From: SYIM01 sp039800205
Lineage (GTDB): Bacteria; Pseudomonadota; Gammaproteobacteria; Burkholderiales; Burkholderiaceae_E
Direction of reading: 5' to 3'
NCBI GenBank assembly: GCA_039800205.1
Contig: JBDLRB010000274.1
Span: forward strand, 1 to 7,788
Length of the DNA stretch: 7,788 bases
Shown here piece by piece: positions 5,707 through 7,788 of the stretch; position 1 is the first letter of the stretch; each line of letters opens with the position of its first letter. The notes under the pieces were generated by a model. It saw nothing but the letters and a program-made list of their open reading frames with translations, searched no databases and was not told where the DNA came from. Position numbers and translations under genes: made by a program.

Positions 5707-6696
5707 TCAGCGAATCGAAATGCCCGACTGCGCAACAACCCGACGCCATTTGGCAATATCGGACAAAACGATTGCGCGGAATTCATCCGGCGTATTCGCG
5801 ACCGGAATACCGCCGATCTTCGCGAAGAGCTCACGAACCTCCTGCGCGGCGACGGCTTTCACGGTGGATTGGTACACGCGCTGAACGATCTCGGCGGGCG
5901 TGCCGGCCGGCGCGAACAGGCCAAACCATGCGATGGTCTCGAAATCCTTCAGACCGGTTTCGTGCAGCGTCGGCGCTTCGGGCAGCATTGACGAACGCTG
6001 CATCGAGGTGACGCCCAGCGCCTGAACCCGACCGGCCTTGATGTGCCCAACGGCCGGAGGCAAATTTCCGAGGAACATCACCACATCGCCGCCAATCACG
6101 CCGTTGAGCGCTGCACCGGCGCCTTTGTAAGGCACATGCAGCAGGTCGACACCCGCCATCAACTTGAACAGTTCTGCCGACAGGTGTGCCGAGCTGCCCA
6201 CGCCGCCCGACGCATAGGCAAACTTGCCGGGCTGGGCTTTCAGCAGGCGAATGAACTCGCCGACATCCCGTACCTTGAGAGCCGGATTCACGACGAGCAC
6301 ATTGGGCGCACGGATCACCTGCGAAATCGGGATGAAGTCGCTTTCAAGCTTGTACGGCAGGGTCGGATAGATCGCCGCGTTGATCCCGTTCGACCCCGCA
6401 TTCCCCATCAACAGCGCGTACCCGTCGGGCGCCGCCTTCACCGCAGTCTCGGTTCCGATCCGCCCCCCTGCACCGGCGCGGTTTTCAACGACGACCGGCT
6501 TGCCCCACTCCTCGCTGAAGCGCTGCGCAATTGTTCTTGCGATCAGGTCCGAGCCATCCCCAGGTGGGCTCGGCACGATAATCTTCACTGCACGCACGGG
6601 ATAGGACTGCGCGTGAGCTAATGCACCGACGGCCAGTGCCGCCGCTGCAATCAAGGATGAAACGAGCCCTGCTCGGGCGACACGCCAGGCTGCCAT
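5707..6696 (-). CDS. Tripartite tricarboxylate transporter substrate-binding protein (Bug/TctC family), copy 3, atypical ligand loop
   Basis: The protein has 329 residues. The Sec signal peptide has Arg5 and Arg8, a hydrophobic core at 11-26 and a likely cleavage after AHA at residue 29. Bug landmarks: IIVPSPPGDGSDLIAR (39-54), ENRAGAGG (71-78), DGYALLMG (91-98), YASGGVGSSAHLSAE (161-175) and HVPYKGAGAA (187-196). The first ligand loop reads PSPPGDGSD where the other two copies have PFAPGGSAD, with an acidic residue in place of a glycine, so its ligand probably differs. AAGGAG (6709-6704) is 7 bases before the ATG at 6696. It is 57 bases downstream of the enolase-superfamily gene and is followed by Bug copy 2, making a tandem pair inside one operon. 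No TctA or TctB subunit is present. Confidence 0.94.
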   Translation of the reverse strand: MAAWRVARAGLVSSLIAAAALAVGALAHAQSYPVRAVKIIVPSPPGDGSDLIARTIAQRFSEEWGKPVVVENRAGAGGRIGTETAVKAAPDGYALLMGNAGSNGINAAIYPTLPYKLESDFIPISQVIRAPNVLVVNPALKVRDVGEFIRLLKAQPGKFAYASGGVGSSAHLSAELFKLMAGVDLLHVPYKGAGAALNGVIGGDVVMFLGNLPPAVGHIKAGRVQALGVTSMQRSSMLPEAPTLHETGLKDFETIAWFGLFAPAGTPAEIVQRVYQSTVKAVAAQEVRELFAKIGGIPVANTPDEFRAIVLSDIAKWRRVVAQSGISIR

Positions 6697-6703
6697 CGAT
6701 CAT

Positions 6704-6709
6704 CTCCTT
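6704..6709 (-). promoter_or_regulatory. Ribosome binding site of Bug copy 3
   Basis: AAGGAG on the minus strand, 7 bases before the ATG at 6696. It is strong and directly abuts the last AACGAA repeat, sharing its final GAA. Confidence 0.85.
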
Positions 6710-6737
6710 CGTTATGTTTCGTTGTCATTCGTTGTTG
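6708..6737 (-). repeat. Three AACGAA direct repeats with 10-base period in the leader of Bug copy 3
   Basis: Read on the minus strand, three consecutive 10-base units are CAACAACGAA, TGACAACGAA and ACATAACGAA, all ending in AACGAA. The sixth base of every unit through the tenth is invariant. They fill the leader between the enolase-superfamily stop at 6754 and the ribosome binding site. In RNA this is a C/A-rich, G/U-poor stretch likely to be unstructured; in DNA the copies fall on the same helix face. Possible roles are a translation enhancer, an sRNA target or a protein operator; none is shown. Confidence 0.75.
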
Positions 6738-6753
6738 AGGGACACACCGACCG

Positions 6754-7788
6754 TTATGAGACGAGCGTCACCCCAAGGCCCGGGCCTTTGGGAAGCGCGC
6801 TCGCACCGTTCACGAAGGTCGGCAGGCCGAGATCAGCGATCTCTGCAAAACGCGGCGTCTCTTCGAACTGCACCTCGAGCAAGGGCATGTTTGGAATGAC
6901 ACTTGCAACGTGCACACTCTGCGCGTGACAGATCGGGCCGCTCGGGTTGTGTGGCGAACACTGTGTGCCAAAGTAAGCCGCAGCCGCAGCAACGCGAAGC
7001 GTCTCCTCGAGCCCCCCCACGTACTTCACATCAGGCATCACCACGTCATAGAGCCCCGCCCGCAGGATCGGCTGAAAACCCTGCAGGCCGACCATCAGCT
7101 CGGCGCCCGCGAGGCGCATGCCCCGAGCATTGGCGGCGGAGCGCAATCGTTTCAGGGTGTCAAAGTGTGCCGGCGTCTCGGGTACGGGACACTCATACCA
7201 GTCAACCCGAAGCGCGGCGAGCTCGTGGATCATGTCCGCTGAGCGCTGATCGGAAAACCGCCAGTGGCAGTCCACCATCAGGGATCGATCGTTCAGGCCG
7301 TGCGCATCGAACGCTTCCCGAACGGCCGCCACCCGGGCCAGACCCGCGTCGATCTGGGCGCGCCCCGCCGGTGTATCGCAGGTTTCGGGCGTCAATCCGT
7401 CAAAGGGCGCAAGCTTGATCCCCGCAAAGCCTTGTCGAGCCGCCCGGAGGGCTCGTTCGGCAAACTGCGCCGGCTGGCGGGACGTCGTTCCACGGTTGAT
7501 GTTGGCGTACATCGGAATCGGATCGCGCTGCACCGCACCGAGGGACTCGGCCAGTCGCTGACCTCGAAACCGCGCAATCAGATCCTGGAGTGCCTGCTCG
7601 AGCGCACTCGCCGCGGCCGCCTCGACCAGTCCGGCGGACTCGTCCAGGCGGGCCATCACCCAACGGGCCGCCTCGTGCCCGGCCCTGAAGCGCGAACCGA
7701 TCAGCGCCTGCCCCAGTCGGTCGATCGCCGCGCTCACGGCATCGGCGCGGCCCTCGAGCGAGCCCTCGCCCAAGCCGATCAGACCGTC
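6754..7788 (-). CDS. Mandelate racemase/muconate lactonizing-type enolase-superfamily enzyme, sugar-acid dehydratase-like (5' end beyond window)
   Basis: 344 residues are visible before the TAA; the frame is open to the right edge, and the first residues (DGLIGLGEGSLEG) match the middle of the N-terminal capping domain, so roughly 30-45 residues are missing. A TTG at 7773 is not a credible start. In the barrel domain I see Lys125 (GIKLAPF), metal ligands Asp173 (VDCHWRF), Glu199 (WYECP) and Glu230 (GAELMVG), Asp253 (MPDVKYVGG) and His280 (SPHNPSGPI), numbered from the edge. Asp173 to Glu199 is 26 residues, as in mandelate racemase and galactonate dehydratase. His175 makes the D-x-H pattern of galactonate-type dehydratases, where the histidine is the acid for water loss. 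These enzymes abstract an alpha proton from a carboxylate using Mg2+. Cys200 replaces the second Glu of the usual EEP. It is the most upstream visible gene of the minus operon. Confidence 0.9.
   Translation of the reverse strand, partial: DGLIGLGEGSLEGRADAVSAAIDRLGQALIGSRFRAGHEAARWVMARLDESAGLVEAAAASALEQALQDLIARFRGQRLAESLGAVQRDPIPMYANINRGTTSRQPAQFAERALRAARQGFAGIKLAPFDGLTPETCDTPAGRAQIDAGLARVAAVREAFDAHGLNDRSLMVDCHWRFSDQRSADMIHELAALRVDWYECPVPETPAHFDTLKRLRSAANARGMRLAGAELMVGLQGFQPILRAGLYDVVMPDVKYVGGLEETLRVAAAAAYFGTQCSPHNPSGPICHAQSVHVASVIPNMPLLEVQFEETPRFAEIADLGLPTFVNGASALPKGPGLGVTLVS

Noticed and set aside
5658..5834. N-terminal extension of Bug copy 2 by 59 residues
   Set aside because: It would overlap the end of Bug copy 3 and put the signal peptide in the middle of the protein; the ATG at 5657 has its own ribosome binding site.
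6043..6621. Plus-strand open frame of 192 codons
   Set aside because: Antisense shadow of Bug copy 3.
7771..7773. TTG as start of the enolase-superfamily gene
   Set aside because: The frame stays open to the window edge and upstream codons continue a conserved capping-domain segment, so the gene begins outside the window.

Overview
The window looks like a chromosomal segment of a GC-rich betaproteobacterium, most likely Burkholderiales (Alcaligenaceae or Comamonadaceae type). The main reason is the presence of three TctC/Bug-type periplasmic solute-binding proteins with no TctA or TctB membrane subunit beside them, an expansion typical of Bordetella, Achromobacter, Cupriavidus and relatives. 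Coding density is very high, and I see no RNA gene, mobile element or CRISPR array. All genes visible here read through without frameshift; two run off the window edges.

Layout. (1) 1-1062, minus: an AmmeMemoRadiSam-type radical SAM enzyme (amrS), open at the left edge. (2) 1063-1202: a 140-base divergent intergenic region with a good sigma70-like promoter for amrS. (3) 1203-2896, plus: a two-gene unit made of a secreted Bug protein and, overlapping its stop codon by one base, a ModA-like solute-binding fold with no signal peptide. (4) 2902-7788, minus: five genes in one direction with gaps of 29 to 57 bases, probably one operon. In transcription order they are an enolase-superfamily (mandelate racemase/sugar-acid dehydratase-like) enzyme open at the right edge, two Bug proteins, an ACMSD-like amidohydrolase and a short-chain dehydrogenase/reductase. 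The plus and minus units converge with only 5 bases between stop codons, and those stops sit inside a perfect palindrome.

How the genes may work together. The minus operon reads as a small catabolic cassette for an organic acid: two periplasmic proteins for capture, an enolase-superfamily enzyme that probably abstracts an alpha proton from a carboxylate and eliminates water, an NAD(P)-dependent oxidoreductase, and a metal-dependent decarboxylase/hydrolase of the ACMSD family. The substrate cannot be read from the sequence. No regulator gene lies in the window; the operon promoter is beyond the right edge.

The points most worth a second look are the signal-less ModA-like protein coupled to a Bug gene, the three AACGAA repeats spaced exactly 10 bases apart in the C/A-rich leader of one Bug gene, the atypical ligand loop of that same Bug protein, and the unassigned pathway.
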